From positions 3,131-67,130 of the forward strand of contig DCDE01000013.1 of assembly GCA_002316275.1 (NCBI GenBank): a DNA stretch of 64,000 bases. The letters are read 5' to 3'. Source of the stretch: Caldifarciminota bacterium UBA1063. Its GTDB lineage: Bacteria > Hydrothermota > Hydrothermia > UBA1063. A model generated the notes under the pieces. The model worked only from the letters and a program-made list of their open reading frames with translations, was not told where the DNA came from and did no database searches. Of the stretch, positions 17,243 through 26,121 are shown one piece after another. The stretch's first letter is position 1, and every line of letters begins with the position of its first letter. The translations under genes were made by a program, and so were the position numbers.

Positions 17243-19014
17243 GAAACATTAGAAACTTCTCTATTATCGCACATATTGATCATGGAAAATCTACCCTGGC
17301 CGATAGGATGCTGGAATATACCAAAACTGTAAGACCTGAAAAGCTCCAGGAACAATTCTTGGACTCTATGGATCTAGAACGTGAAAAAGGTATAACCATA
17401 AAAATGCACCCCGTTAGAATGGAGCTGGAAAAGGGTGATCAATTGTATATACTGAATCTCATTGATACACCAGGTCATGTTGATTTCAGTTATGAGGTTT
17501 CTCGCTCTCTTGCAGCTTGCGAGGGTGCAATTCTGTTAGTCGATGCGTCTCAGGGAGTTGAAGCACAAACAATTACAAACTTTTATCTTGCACTAAAACA
17601 GGATCTTGTGATCATTCCTATAATTAACAAGATAGACCTTCCCAACGCACAAATTGAAAAAGTCGAAGCACAAGTCTACGAATTAACAGGTGAAAGACCA
17701 CTTAGAATTTCCGCAAAGATGGGCTGGGGAATAGATGAGGTTATGAAGGAGATTATAGAAAGAATACCCCCTCCCTCTGGAAATCCATCGGGATCGTTGA
17801 GGGCTCTCATATTCGATGCCAAATTTGAAGATTACAGGGGAGTTATTATTTACGTTAGAATCTTTGATGGAAAGATCGTACCAGGAATGAAAATAACCAT
17901 GAAATCTACTGGAATGACTTACGAAGTTGTTGAAGTTGGTTATTTGAAACCTGAAATGATAAGGACACAGGAACTTGATACAGGAGAAGTTGGATATTTA
18001 ACCGCAGCAATTAGAGAAATCTCTGAGGCACGAGTGGGTGATACCGTGATTGATGCAGCTTTTCCTGAAACACCTCCACTCCCCGGGTATAGGGAACCCA
18101 AACCCATGGTGTTTGCTGGAATATACCCTACTGTGCCGTCGGATTACGAACTACTTTCAAAAGCTATGGCAAAGCTAAAATTAAATGATTCTGCATTACA
18201 ATTTATAGGTGAGTACTCCCCTGCCCTGGGTCCAGGATTTAGGTGTGGCTTTTTAGGTATGTTGCATATGGAAATTTTCAAGGAACGGCTTAAAAGGGAG
18301 TTTGGAGTTGATATTGTTATTACAACCCCAAATGTTGAGTATAAGGTGTATTTAAAAGATGGGAATCAAATTATTGTTAATAATCCTTCAGATTTTCCAG
18401 ACGTGTTCGAAAAGGTTCTGGAACCATATGCTCGTGTCGAAATCGTAACGCCAAGAGAATACCTGGGGGCGGTACAGAAATTTTGCATATCCCGAAGGGG
18501 GACTCAAACCAAATTTCAATTTCTTGATGAAGAAACGGTACTCTTTGAATTTGAAATGCCCCTAAGCGAGATCATCTTTGACTTCCATGATGGGTTGAAA
18601 AGCATTTCCCGTGGTTATGCATCTTTTGACTATGAAATCATTGACTACCGTGAATCCGATGTGGCAAGACTCGATTTTCTAATAGCAGGTGAAAGAATCG
18701 ATGCATTGACCCTTATTGTGCCTACTGAGAGGGCATATCAAATCGGGCGAAAGATTGTTGAGAAACTCCGTAAAGAAATTCCCAGGCAGCTTTTTGAAGT
18801 ATCTATACAAGCTGCCATTGGAAAGAAAATAGTTGCGAAGGAAAGAATAGCGCCTATTAGAAAGGATGTGACAGCGAAATGCTACGGTGGCGATATTACG
18901 AGGAAGCGTAAATTGTTGGAAAAACAAAAAGAGGGGAAAAAGAAACTAAAAAAAATCGGTAAAGTGGAGCTCCCACAGGAAGCATTCCTTAACATAGTAA
19001 AGGCGGAGGAATAG
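17239..19014 (+). CDS. lepA: Elongation factor 4 (LepA)
   Basis: LepA/EF4 is a ribosome-associated GTPase implicated in back-translocation and initiation efficiency. At 591 residues it is close to the usual 600. G-domain motifs: AHIDHGKST (G1), DTPGHVDF (G3), NKIDLP (G4). The LepA-specific C-terminal domain is present (KERIAPIRKDVTAKCYGGDITRKRKLLEKQKEGKKK), which separates it from EF-G. ATGA overlap with the phosphatase gene. Confidence 0.97.
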   Translation: MRNIRNFSIIAHIDHGKSTLADRMLEYTKTVRPEKLQEQFLDSMDLEREKGITIKMHPVRMELEKGDQLYILNLIDTPGHVDFSYEVSRSLAACEGAILLVDASQGVEAQTITNFYLALKQDLVIIPIINKIDLPNAQIEKVEAQVYELTGERPLRISAKMGWGIDEVMKEIIERIPPPSGNPSGSLRALIFDAKFEDYRGVIIYVRIFDGKIVPGMKITMKSTGMTYEVVEVGYLKPEMIRTQELDTGEVGYLTAAIREISEARVGDTVIDAAFPETPPLPGYREPKPMVFAGIYPTVPSDYELLSKAMAKLKLNDSALQFIGEYSPALGPGFRCGFLGMLHMEIFKERLKREFGVDIVITTPNVEYKVYLKDGNQIIVNNPSDFPDVFEKVLEPYARVEIVTPREYLGAVQKFCISRRGTQTKFQFLDEETVLFEFEMPLSEIIFDFHDGLKSISRGYASFDYEIIDYRESDVARLDFLIAGERIDALTLIVPTERAYQIGRKIVEKLRKEIPRQLFEVSIQAAIGKKIVAKERIAPIRKDVTAKCYGGDITRKRKLLEKQKEGKKKLKKIGKVELPQEAFLNIVKAEE

Positions 19015-19015
19015 C

Positions 19016-20179
19016 GTGAGGGTATTAATGGCTACGGACCATTACTATCCCTACCCAGGCGGAATTACCGAACATACATATCATCTTAGTAAAGAATTGA
19101 TAAATCTTGGAGTTGAAGTTGAAGTGCTAACCTCTAATTTCGAATATAACTTCATAGAAGCACCACCCGATGCAAACTTAATAAAAGTTCACAGAGTCGG
19201 CAAGTCCTTCTTTTTTAGAGCTAACAAATCTCAAACATGTATTTCCTTCTCAAGTCGAGCTATCTCAGAGATCAGCGAGGTAATTAAAAATGGCCACTAC
19301 GATATAGTACATTCACAAAACTCCGTAGTCCCCACAATTCCGTATCTCAGCATATTATATTCAAAATCTTTGTGCTTCGCTACTTTTCACTCTAATCATG
19401 GGTTCTCCGTAGGCTATGAACTCTTTAAACCACTACTCTTACCCGTTTACGAAAAACTCGATGGTAAAATTTTTGTCTCAGAACCTGCCTTGAGGACCAT
19501 TAAAAGACACTTCGAAGTTAAAGATTATAAAATAATACCCAACGGTGTCGATATAAACAAGTTCAAGCCAGAGGGCGAAAGGTACGAATTTCCCTTCGAG
19601 CTTCGAGAAAACGAAATACTAATTTTATTTGTTGGTAGGCTCGAGATTAGAAAGGGTACAAAATACTTGATTCAGGCTTTCAATAAGATCGGTAACCAGC
19701 ATAAGAATGTACGATTGATCGTAGCAGGCGATGGCCCCTTAAAGGAAAATTTAGAGAAAATGGTTTCTGATGAACTTAAAGACCGAGTGCACTTTCTAGG
19801 TTTCGTCTCAAGTTATAAGCTTCCTTCTTTATATAGGTCGTGTGACATTTTTGTCTCACCCGCCACTGAGGGTGAAAGCTTTGGCATAGTACTTTTAGAA
19901 GCTATGGCTTCAGGAAAACCTGTCATCGCTTCGGATAATGAAGGGTATAAGGTTGTTGTCTCTGATGGAGAAGATGGATTTTTGTTTACCAGAAAAAATG
20001 TAGATGAACTTGTCCAGAAGCTTATAACTCTCATAATAAACCCAGAGTTAAGACGTAAAATGGGAGAAAGGGGTAGGGCTAAGGCACTGAACTTCTCTTG
20101 GAGCTTTATAGCAAAACAAGTTCTCGATTATTATGTAGAAGCAATAGAAAAGAATAATTATGAAGATACACATAATTGA
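19016..20179 (+). CDS. Glycosyltransferase family 4 (PimA-like)
   Basis: A 387-residue GT-B fold glycosyltransferase of the GT4 family. The N-domain starts MATDHYYPYPGGITEHTYHLS, with the glycine-rich acceptor loop of PimA-type enzymes. The C-domain has LFVGRLEIRKGTKYLIQAF and the donor-binding motif EGESFGIVLLEAMASGKPVIAS (about 283-305, E-x7-E). Such enzymes add sugars to lipids or glycans at the membrane; donor and acceptor are unknown. Start GTG follows GGCGGAGGAA. It overlaps the next gene by 20 bases. Confidence 0.88.
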   Translation: MRVLMATDHYYPYPGGITEHTYHLSKELINLGVEVEVLTSNFEYNFIEAPPDANLIKVHRVGKSFFFRANKSQTCISFSSRAISEISEVIKNGHYDIVHSQNSVVPTIPYLSILYSKSLCFATFHSNHGFSVGYELFKPLLLPVYEKLDGKIFVSEPALRTIKRHFEVKDYKIIPNGVDINKFKPEGERYEFPFELRENEILILFVGRLEIRKGTKYLIQAFNKIGNQHKNVRLIVAGDGPLKENLEKMVSDELKDRVHFLGFVSSYKLPSLYRSCDIFVSPATEGESFGIVLLEAMASGKPVIASDNEGYKVVVSDGEDGFLFTRKNVDELVQKLITLIINPELRRKMGERGRAKALNFSWSFIAKQVLDYYVEAIEKNNYEDTHN

Positions 20180-20657
20180 TGGATACAACGTGATACACTC
20201 TCTTTCCTTATTTAAAAAGTTCCTTAATGAACCTGAAAACGGACTTGAGCGTGCACGAGAACAACTTATAAGAGTCTGTAGTGAAAAGCTTGATAATTCT
20301 TTTATCGTAGTGTTTGATGGCAAAATGGGCAAATCTGAGAATTATAGCAAATCCGTCATTTTTACGTCAGAGATAACCGATGCTGATACCGTGATACTTA
20401 GGCTTGTTGAGAAGTATGTGAAAAAAGGATCCATAGTAAAAATATATACAAGAGATAGGAATTTAATAGATAGATGTAAATTGGGTGGGGCAATCAACGC
20501 GGACCCGGAAGAATTATTGGTAGCCAACCGTAGGAAACACATTGCTGAAGGAAAAGAGAGGAATTTAGATAAAGAACTAAGACTACTTAAAAAATATAAT
20601 TGGAGTAAGGAATTTGGTATAACCGGATTGGATGGTAATAAAAATGAAGGAATTTGA
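20160..20657 (+). CDS. YacP-like NYN domain RNase
   Basis: A 165-residue NYN/PIN-fold protein of the YacP (Rae1) family, some members of which are endoribonucleases acting on the ribosome. The N-terminal motif IHIIDGYNVIHS carries the acidic catalytic residue; VVFDGK, ADTVILRLVEKY and YTRDRNLI complete the set of acidic patches. The C-terminal portion is basic and helical. It overlaps the glycosyltransferase and mazG. Activity is inferred from family only. Confidence 0.82.
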   Translation: MKIHIIDGYNVIHSLSLFKKFLNEPENGLERAREQLIRVCSEKLDNSFIVVFDGKMGKSENYSKSVIFTSEITDADTVILRLVEKYVKKGSIVKIYTRDRNLIDRCKLGGAINADPEELLVANRRKHIAEGKERNLDKELRLLKKYNWSKEFGITGLDGNKNEGI

Positions 20658-21279
20658 TGAACTATACGAGCTTGTGAAATACTTGCGATCTGAAAATGGC
20701 TGTCCATGGGACAGGCAGCAGACTTCGAAAACCATCGCTTTTGACTTAGTAGAGGAAGCCTACGAAGTTAATGATGCTATTGAAAAAAATGAGGTAGAAA
20801 AACTTAAGGAAGAGTTAGGTGATTTACTATTCTTGATTTTAATGCACGTGTGCATTGAAGAGGAAAAAGGAGCCTTTACTTTAAATGATGTGATAGAGAG
20901 CGTCCGCAACAAGATGATCCTTAGGCATCCCCATGTTTTTAGACAAAAGACCTTTGAAACCCTATCAGAACTCCTTGAGAATTGGGAGAGATCTAAAACC
21001 AATCCTTTGGAAACCATACCCGACTTTCTTCCCGCCCTTCTTATGGGCCAAAAACTCGTTCAAAAACTGCAGCGATTGAATAAAGACGCGACCTGCGAGA
21101 ACCTCTTAGATCAATATATTAACAAAAATGACATACCCCCTGAACTCTATGAAGCACTGCGAATTCTTACTAAATATACCTGTAAAGGACGAAACCTGGA
21201 AAAGGACCTACGAAGCTTAATCCTAAAACTGAAGAATGAAATCGTGAAGAACTATAATGAGCCTATGGAGCAGAAATAG
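20644..21279 (+). CDS. mazG: MazG nucleoside triphosphate pyrophosphohydrolase
   Basis: MazG hydrolyses (d)NTPs to monophosphates and is linked to housecleaning and ppGpp control. The 211-residue protein starts MKEFDELYELVKYLRSENGCPWDRQQT, typical of the family, so I prefer ATG 20644 to the in-frame ATG at 20632. The metal-binding EExxE...ExxD pattern is seen as EEAYEV and EELGDLLF. The C-terminal half is divergent and shorter than the two-domain E. coli protein. Last gene of the operon; its 3' end faces the TIGR04076 gene across 42 bases. Confidence 0.9.
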   Translation: MKEFDELYELVKYLRSENGCPWDRQQTSKTIAFDLVEEAYEVNDAIEKNEVEKLKEELGDLLFLILMHVCIEEEKGAFTLNDVIESVRNKMILRHPHVFRQKTFETLSELLENWERSKTNPLETIPDFLPALLMGQKLVQKLQRLNKDATCENLLDQYINKNDIPPELYEALRILTKYTCKGRNLEKDLRSLILKLKNEIVKNYNEPMEQK

Positions 21280-21321
21280 GACCTTCTTAACTTTCGAATA
21301 AGCAGTTTATAAGCTATTTGC

Positions 21322-21597
21322 TCAATATTTTTCCTCAAGCCTTTCGAGCTGAAATACCGTTGGATTAGCAGGGTCATAACAGCACAACTGAATTTTATAC
21401 TCATTTGGACTATCACCAACTCTTCCACCGTATGATAAAACTCTTATCACAGGATAAAGAATGTTGAATGCAGCTGGACAAAGATTTGGAATGGTCCAGC
21501 CCTCGTACGTAAATTCATCGCCTATCCTATGCCCAAGAGGACATTTACCAGTCCCTTGGATTTCCACAACCCTTAAACGCACCTTATATTTTTCCAT
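21322..21597 (-). CDS. TIGR04076 family cysteine-rich protein
   Basis: A 91-residue protein of the TIGR04076 family, whose function is unknown. Signature segments: GKCPLGHRIGDEF, NLCPAAFNILYPVIRVLSYGG and CCYDPANPTVFQLERL, with cysteines spaced as in a metal or cluster site. I chose ATG at 21597 because AAGGAGGG sits just before it. It is the last gene of the minus-strand operon that begins at transketolase. Confidence 0.82.
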   Translation of the reverse strand: MEKYKVRLRVVEIQGTGKCPLGHRIGDEFTYEGWTIPNLCPAAFNILYPVIRVLSYGGRVGDSPNEYKIQLCCYDPANPTVFQLERLEEKY

Positions 21598-21613
21598 CTG
21601 TCCCTCCTTAACT

Positions 21614-23200
21614 TTAATATTCAAAAGAACTGCCACCAATAAACTCCCTCAAAATAGAGGTAGGTGGGATTTCGAAAGGCATAACCCCAATGAAATGGAA
21701 GAGAAAATTTAAAAGCCTCAAGGCTTCACTATAACTTTCCTCATCGCACTTCGCAGACCGCAGCAGAGGCTCTGCATAATTCTTTAAAATTGCTAATTCA
21801 TATGTAAGTGCACTATTAAACATTACATCAGCTTCTTCCTGGTATGGGAATATATAAATATCTTCACCGGCTGCAACTCTTGGCCACATAAGGATGGTGT
21901 CTGAAGCTGAGTGCCCTCTGTACCTAAAATCTCTTACCATCCTTCTTATTATCCTGGTGTCACGCGTGGGGATTCGGTTTAACCTATCTATATTTAGCTG
22001 CGTCAAGCATGAAACATAGACTTTATATTTATGTTTTTCTTCGATACCTACTGTTAACTCAGGATTAAGGGCGTGAATACCTTCAACAATAATAATATCT
22101 TTTCCGGTCAATTGCATCTCTTCCCTGATACCATCTCTTTTCCCCTTAATAAAATCAAATTTAGGAATAAGAACCTTCTCACCTTCAATAAGTTTTCTGA
22201 TATGATCCCTAAAAAGCATATAATCTATAGCATAAAAGCTTTCATAATCAGGCATGCCATCTTTATTAACCGGAGTCTTTTCTCTATTAACAAAATAGTC
22301 ATCGACCGAAATGGTCTTGGGTGTCAAGCCGTTTACAATAAGCTGAGTTTTAAGCCTCTTTGAAAAGGTCGTTTTACCTGAGGATGAGGGTCCTGCTATA
22401 AGAACAATTTTGACGGTACTCCTTCTTGTAATACTATCAGCTATCTGTGCAGTCTTTTTCTCGTGAAAGCCCTCCTGAATCTTTATCAAATCTGATATTC
22501 TTCCTGACTCAATAGCCTCATTAAGATGTCCAACATCCTCTATTTCAAGAATTTCAGCCCAAGTTTTCGATTCCTGAAAGGTTTCAAAGAGTTTATCTCG
22601 TTTAACCGGCTTTGCCAATTGATGCGGATCCTTAACGTCGGGTAGAAATATAAGAAAACCATGGTTATATGGCTTGACATCAAAGATCTGAATAAAGCTC
22701 GTATCAGGAACAAGAGGACCTGCCATATATGCCATATAATTAGCAATTCTGTAAAAAGTAAATATATCTTTTGCCATATATTCGACCAACCTTTCCTGGT
22801 GATAGCGTTTCTCCTCTCGCAAGTACCTTATAGCTTCCTGCTTAGTAAAATCAACAGTTTCAATGGGCACTCCAGTATTTGATAATTCGTGCAGGCCCCT
22901 TTCAATTATCTCTACAGCATTTGTAGAATCTAATCCCACAGCCTCACCATACAGCGCCTCTCCCAGTGAATGTTCCATCTTCATAGAGTTCTTATAGCCG
23001 GCCCGTGACAATAGATAATCGCTTAAAAAAGCTATTGTCCTTTCATAAGTTCTCCTGCCTTCTCCATCTGTGACTGACAAAAGTCTAACATTATTACTTT
23101 CAGGGAACTCCGAATTAAATCCCACGAGCTGATTATCAATTATACATGCCGTATACGGATAGCGCGCTCTATTAACGATATCCCAAACTCTTTTTCTCAT
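21614..23200 (-). CDS. Nucleoside kinase with ThrRS-like N-terminal region
   Basis: A 528-residue protein. The C-terminal half is a uridine kinase/phosphoribulokinase domain with Walker A VLIAGPSSSGKTTFSKRL (about 285-300), a SVDDYFVNRE segment and IIVEGIHALNP. The N-terminal half resembles the threonyl-tRNA-synthetase second additional domain, with MEHSLGEALYGEAVG standing where the HxxxH motif normally lies, and a TGS-like start. Clostridia and Thermotogae carry the same arrangement. The natural substrate is not certain. I start at ATG 23200 (MRKRVWDIVNR), 7 bases after the mutL stop with AGGTGG upstream; a longer frame from 23350 would lie inside mutL. Confidence 0.85.
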   Translation of the reverse strand: MRKRVWDIVNRARYPYTACIIDNQLVGFNSEFPESNNVRLLSVTDGEGRRTYERTIAFLSDYLLSRAGYKNSMKMEHSLGEALYGEAVGLDSTNAVEIIERGLHELSNTGVPIETVDFTKQEAIRYLREEKRYHQERLVEYMAKDIFTFYRIANYMAYMAGPLVPDTSFIQIFDVKPYNHGFLIFLPDVKDPHQLAKPVKRDKLFETFQESKTWAEILEIEDVGHLNEAIESGRISDLIKIQEGFHEKKTAQIADSITRRSTVKIVLIAGPSSSGKTTFSKRLKTQLIVNGLTPKTISVDDYFVNREKTPVNKDGMPDYESFYAIDYMLFRDHIRKLIEGEKVLIPKFDFIKGKRDGIREEMQLTGKDIIIVEGIHALNPELTVGIEEKHKYKVYVSCLTQLNIDRLNRIPTRDTRIIRRMVRDFRYRGHSASDTILMWPRVAAGEDIYIFPYQEEADVMFNSALTYELAILKNYAEPLLRSAKCDEESYSEALRLLNFLFHFIGVMPFEIPPTSILREFIGGSSFEY

Positions 23201-23207
23201 TTTCCAC

Positions 23208-24890
23208 CTACCTTGCAAACTTAGATGCCAACTCTTCGAGGGAGATAAAGTATATAGTAGGTCTCCCATGTGGGCAATGGAATGGGGCCTCCGTTGTAAA
23301 TAATTCGTCAACGAGCTCTGCCATCTCCTCTTTTGAAAGAGGATCCCCAAATTTTACTGCAGCTTTACAAGCCACGGTCTTCAGGAATGTATCGAGTTGG
23401 TTAGGCAAACCTGAAGAGTCCTCCAGGGAATCAATTAAATCCTTTAGCTCTTCGCGCGAAACCCTTTTTAATATAGAGGGTACCTTATCAACAACAAGTG
23501 AGCTTTCACTAAGGAAACGAAACTCAAAACCAAAGGATGAAAATATCTCTGAATACTCAGTGAATAACTCTCTCTCACGACTTGACAATTCAAGAAGGAC
23601 AGGAAACATCAAGCCCTGATTAGAAAACTTTTTCTTCTTCAATTTATCATAAATAACCCGTTCGTGCGCAGCATGTTGATCTATGATCATAACCCCACTT
23701 GCAGTCTGGACTAATATATAACTATTATGAGCTTGCCATATTCCAGGAACCGGATGCTTCTCCTCTTCCCGATCTAGAGTTTTATAAGCCGATAGATCTG
23801 ATATTTCACCAAACTCAAGCTGTTTTGTGATTTGGCTTGTCGTCTTGTCGTTTACCAATTTAAGTGGTACTTGGAAAACATTTTCAATTGAAGAACCAAG
23901 GTCATGCTGATATTTTGCAATTCTTTCGCTGACTACTCTAAAGATCTTTTCGTTGAGCCTTACGTACGGTGCAATTTTTACCTCCCTCTTTTGCGGATGT
24001 ATGTTAAAATCCACAAACTCAGGTTTAACTTGAATTCTAATAATAAACGAAGGGTGCTGCCGTGGATGATCGTAAGCCCTGTAAAACACTTTTCTAATCT
24101 GATCTTTTTTCACCTTTCTACCGTTAATAAGAACTATTTGCTCGGCCATTTTATTGGAGAGTCTATCTGGTTTTTCACAGAAACCAGTTACTTCAACGTA
24201 ATCATCTCCATAACTAAAAAACAACAATCTTTCAATAAAATCGCGCCCATATATCGCCATCACGGTGCTTGCAAAATCCCCTTTCGGAAGGTCTAATTTC
24301 TTCCTTTCGTCATCATACAACACAAACTCTACACCATTATGCCATAGCGCATATGATATTACTTCAGAGAAAACATATTTTCCCTCTTCTCTCTTAGACA
24401 TCAAGAACTTTCTTCGGACAGGCACGTTAAAGAAAAGGTCGCGCACAATTACCGAAGTCCCCTTCTTATGGGGTGTAGGCTTACAGTCTTTGAGTTTACC
24501 GGCTTCAAATTCACATTCCCAACCATTCTCAATGGACTCATCCTGGCATGATTTTATCGTTAGCTGCGAAACCTGTGAAATAGCATATAAAGCCTCGCCA
24601 CGGAACCCAAGGGTATTGAGATTTTTCAAATCGTCGAATGAAGTTATCTTACTTGTGGTAAAATGTTGAACTGCTAATGTAATTTCTTCTTTAGATAATC
24701 CACAACCATTGTCAACAACTTCTATTGAGTCAATCCCTCCTCCTGTTATTCGGATAACAATGGAATCTGCTCCTGCATCCAGACTGTTTTCAATTAGTTC
24801 TCTAACACAGGAAGCCGGATTCTCGATCACTTCCCCCGCTGAAATCTTTTTTATTACATCATCACTTAATCTCTTTATCACCCTTACCAC
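23208..24890 (-). CDS. mutL: DNA mismatch repair protein MutL
   Basis: MutL couples mismatch recognition by MutS to strand incision. The 560 residues have the GHKL ATPase with GEVIENPASCVRELIENSLDAG, DNGCGLS, TSKI and LGFRGEAL (N-terminal 100 residues). The C-terminal endonuclease motif DQHAAHERVIYD (about 400) matches DQHA-x2-E-x4-E except that the last acid is Asp. ACKAAVKFGD and FHCPHGRPT complete the site, so it should be an endonuclease-type MutL. mutS is not in the window. The start is a GTG at 24890 inside hprK; a second GTG nine bases later (24881) is equally possible. Confidence 0.94.
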   Translation of the reverse strand: MVRVIKRLSDDVIKKISAGEVIENPASCVRELIENSLDAGADSIVIRITGGGIDSIEVVDNGCGLSKEEITLAVQHFTTSKITSFDDLKNLNTLGFRGEALYAISQVSQLTIKSCQDESIENGWECEFEAGKLKDCKPTPHKKGTSVIVRDLFFNVPVRRKFLMSKREEGKYVFSEVISYALWHNGVEFVLYDDERKKLDLPKGDFASTVMAIYGRDFIERLLFFSYGDDYVEVTGFCEKPDRLSNKMAEQIVLINGRKVKKDQIRKVFYRAYDHPRQHPSFIIRIQVKPEFVDFNIHPQKREVKIAPYVRLNEKIFRVVSERIAKYQHDLGSSIENVFQVPLKLVNDKTTSQITKQLEFGEISDLSAYKTLDREEEKHPVPGIWQAHNSYILVQTASGVMIIDQHAAHERVIYDKLKKKKFSNQGLMFPVLLELSSRERELFTEYSEIFSSFGFEFRFLSESSLVVDKVPSILKRVSREELKDLIDSLEDSSGLPNQLDTFLKTVACKAAVKFGDPLSKEEMAELVDELFTTEAPFHCPHGRPTIYFISLEELASKFAR

Positions 24891-25830
24891 CTAATACGCT
24901 GTCAATTATGCTTTTAGTATTAAACCCAAATTTTCTTAACTTTATTGTCAAAACTATGGTTTCTATCGTAGACACAGTTAAAGCTTTCTCCTTTACAGGT
25001 AGTCTTACAAAGTTGACTTTTTTTTGAAGCAGCTCGCCCTTTTCCAGCATACCCCTTTCATTCCTTGACTTATCGTTACCTTCCATAAGTTCAACGACCA
25101 CAGACAATGTCGTTTTGTCCCTAACCCTCCCAGGCCCATAAGTCATCAAAAGATCGATAATTCCAGCCCCTCGCAATTCAAGAAAATATCGAAATTTCCT
25201 CTCGGGAGTCCCCGATGTAAGAGTTAGAGTTCCAAAAGGGAAAGAGATTACTTTAATTAAATCATCGGCAACAAAGGAATGCCCACGTCGCATCAATTCA
25301 AGCACGATCTCAGATTTACCGGAGCCGGACGGCCCTGTGATTAACACACCTTCTCCAAACACCTCTGCAGCACTTCCATGCAGCAATGCAAAAGGAGAAA
25401 ATTTGAATGAAAGATATGAATTTAAAGTAGACCAGAAATTTGTAATTGGTACATCAGAACACAAGATTGGGACCCTCGAAGACAGTCTTTCCAAGAGTAA
25501 AGGAAGCTCCCCTCTGATACCTTCAGTAATTACAATTCCGCCCAGTTGTGACCAATCCACTGCGTCAATTTTTGACTCAAAGTCCTGGGGAGGAATTCCC
25601 TTTAAGTTTTGTATTTCTTCCTTAGAAATTACATACAGCTTTCCTCTCGAATTTAAACCACATGATGACAAAACACAAGAGAAACTTCCCACGCGTTGAT
25701 TTAGTATCTTCGTAGATTGAAACTCCTCTTTCTCGTTAACAAAAGAAAGCCTCAGTTCTTCACCTATTTCTTTAAAAAGAGTTGAAATAAGAATGTAATC
25801 AGGCTCTTCTATCTTTAAGCTTTTTCTCAT
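24862..25830 (-). CDS. hprK: HPr kinase/phosphorylase
   Basis: HprK phosphorylates HPr on Ser46 and reverses this, linking metabolism to regulation. The 322 residues show His151 in LLHGSAAEVFGEG, the P-loop GPSGSGKS (166-173), Asp189-Asp190 in FVADD and the family signature LELRGAGIIDL. The P-loop Asp of many homologues (GDSGxGKS) is Pro here. The matching HPr with an intact Ser46 is encoded at 5205-5471, about 19 kb away. It overlaps hpf by 32 bases and mutL by 29, so it lies deep inside an operon. Confidence 0.93.
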   Translation of the reverse strand: MRKSLKIEEPDYILISTLFKEIGEELRLSFVNEKEEFQSTKILNQRVGSFSCVLSSCGLNSRGKLYVISKEEIQNLKGIPPQDFESKIDAVDWSQLGGIVITEGIRGELPLLLERLSSRVPILCSDVPITNFWSTLNSYLSFKFSPFALLHGSAAEVFGEGVLITGPSGSGKSEIVLELMRRGHSFVADDLIKVISFPFGTLTLTSGTPERKFRYFLELRGAGIIDLLMTYGPGRVRDKTTLSVVVELMEGNDKSRNERGMLEKGELLQKKVNFVRLPVKEKALTVSTIETIVLTIKLRKFGFNTKSIIDSVLGGKGDKEIK

Positions 25831-26092
25831 ATTTAACCAGCTGCTGTTTAATGCGATCCTTTAATGCATCAATTAAAATATAAGGGTCCTTTTCTGTAGA
25901 CTTTGCTGTAAGGGTCTGACCCTTTACTTTTACAACTAATGTTCCCGAATACATACTTCTTTGCTCCTCCATTGTAAGATCAGCACTGATAATATATTCT
26001 TCAAACTTGTTCAGAACTTTCATTCTTTTATCTATGTACTCTTTCAGTGCACCAGTGATTTCAAAGTTTTTCACGGTTATATTTACGTTCAT
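25799..26092 (-). CDS. hpf: Ribosome hibernation promoting factor (short form)
   Basis: A 97-residue HPF/YfiA domain protein that binds the 30S decoding site in stationary or stressed cells. It has the beta-alpha-beta core: NVNITVKNFEITGALKEYIDKRMKVL, then DLTMEEQRSMYSGTLVVKVKGQTLTAK and a basic C-terminal helix KDRIKQQLVKYEKKLKDRR. The long C-terminal dimerisation domain of long HPF is absent. The ATG follows a near-perfect AAAGGAGGT. It lies between transketolase and hprK. Confidence 0.93.
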   Translation of the reverse strand: MNVNITVKNFEITGALKEYIDKRMKVLNKFEEYIISADLTMEEQRSMYSGTLVVKVKGQTLTAKSTEKDPYILIDALKDRIKQQLVKYEKKLKDRRA

Positions 26093-26121
26093 CTAAACCT
26101 CCTTTAGGTTGCATAAAGAGT

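Noticed and set aside
23201..23350. N-terminal extension of the nucleoside kinase to 23350
   Set aside because: The extra 50 codons lie wholly inside the mutL C-terminal region in another frame and the shorter start has a ribosome binding site.
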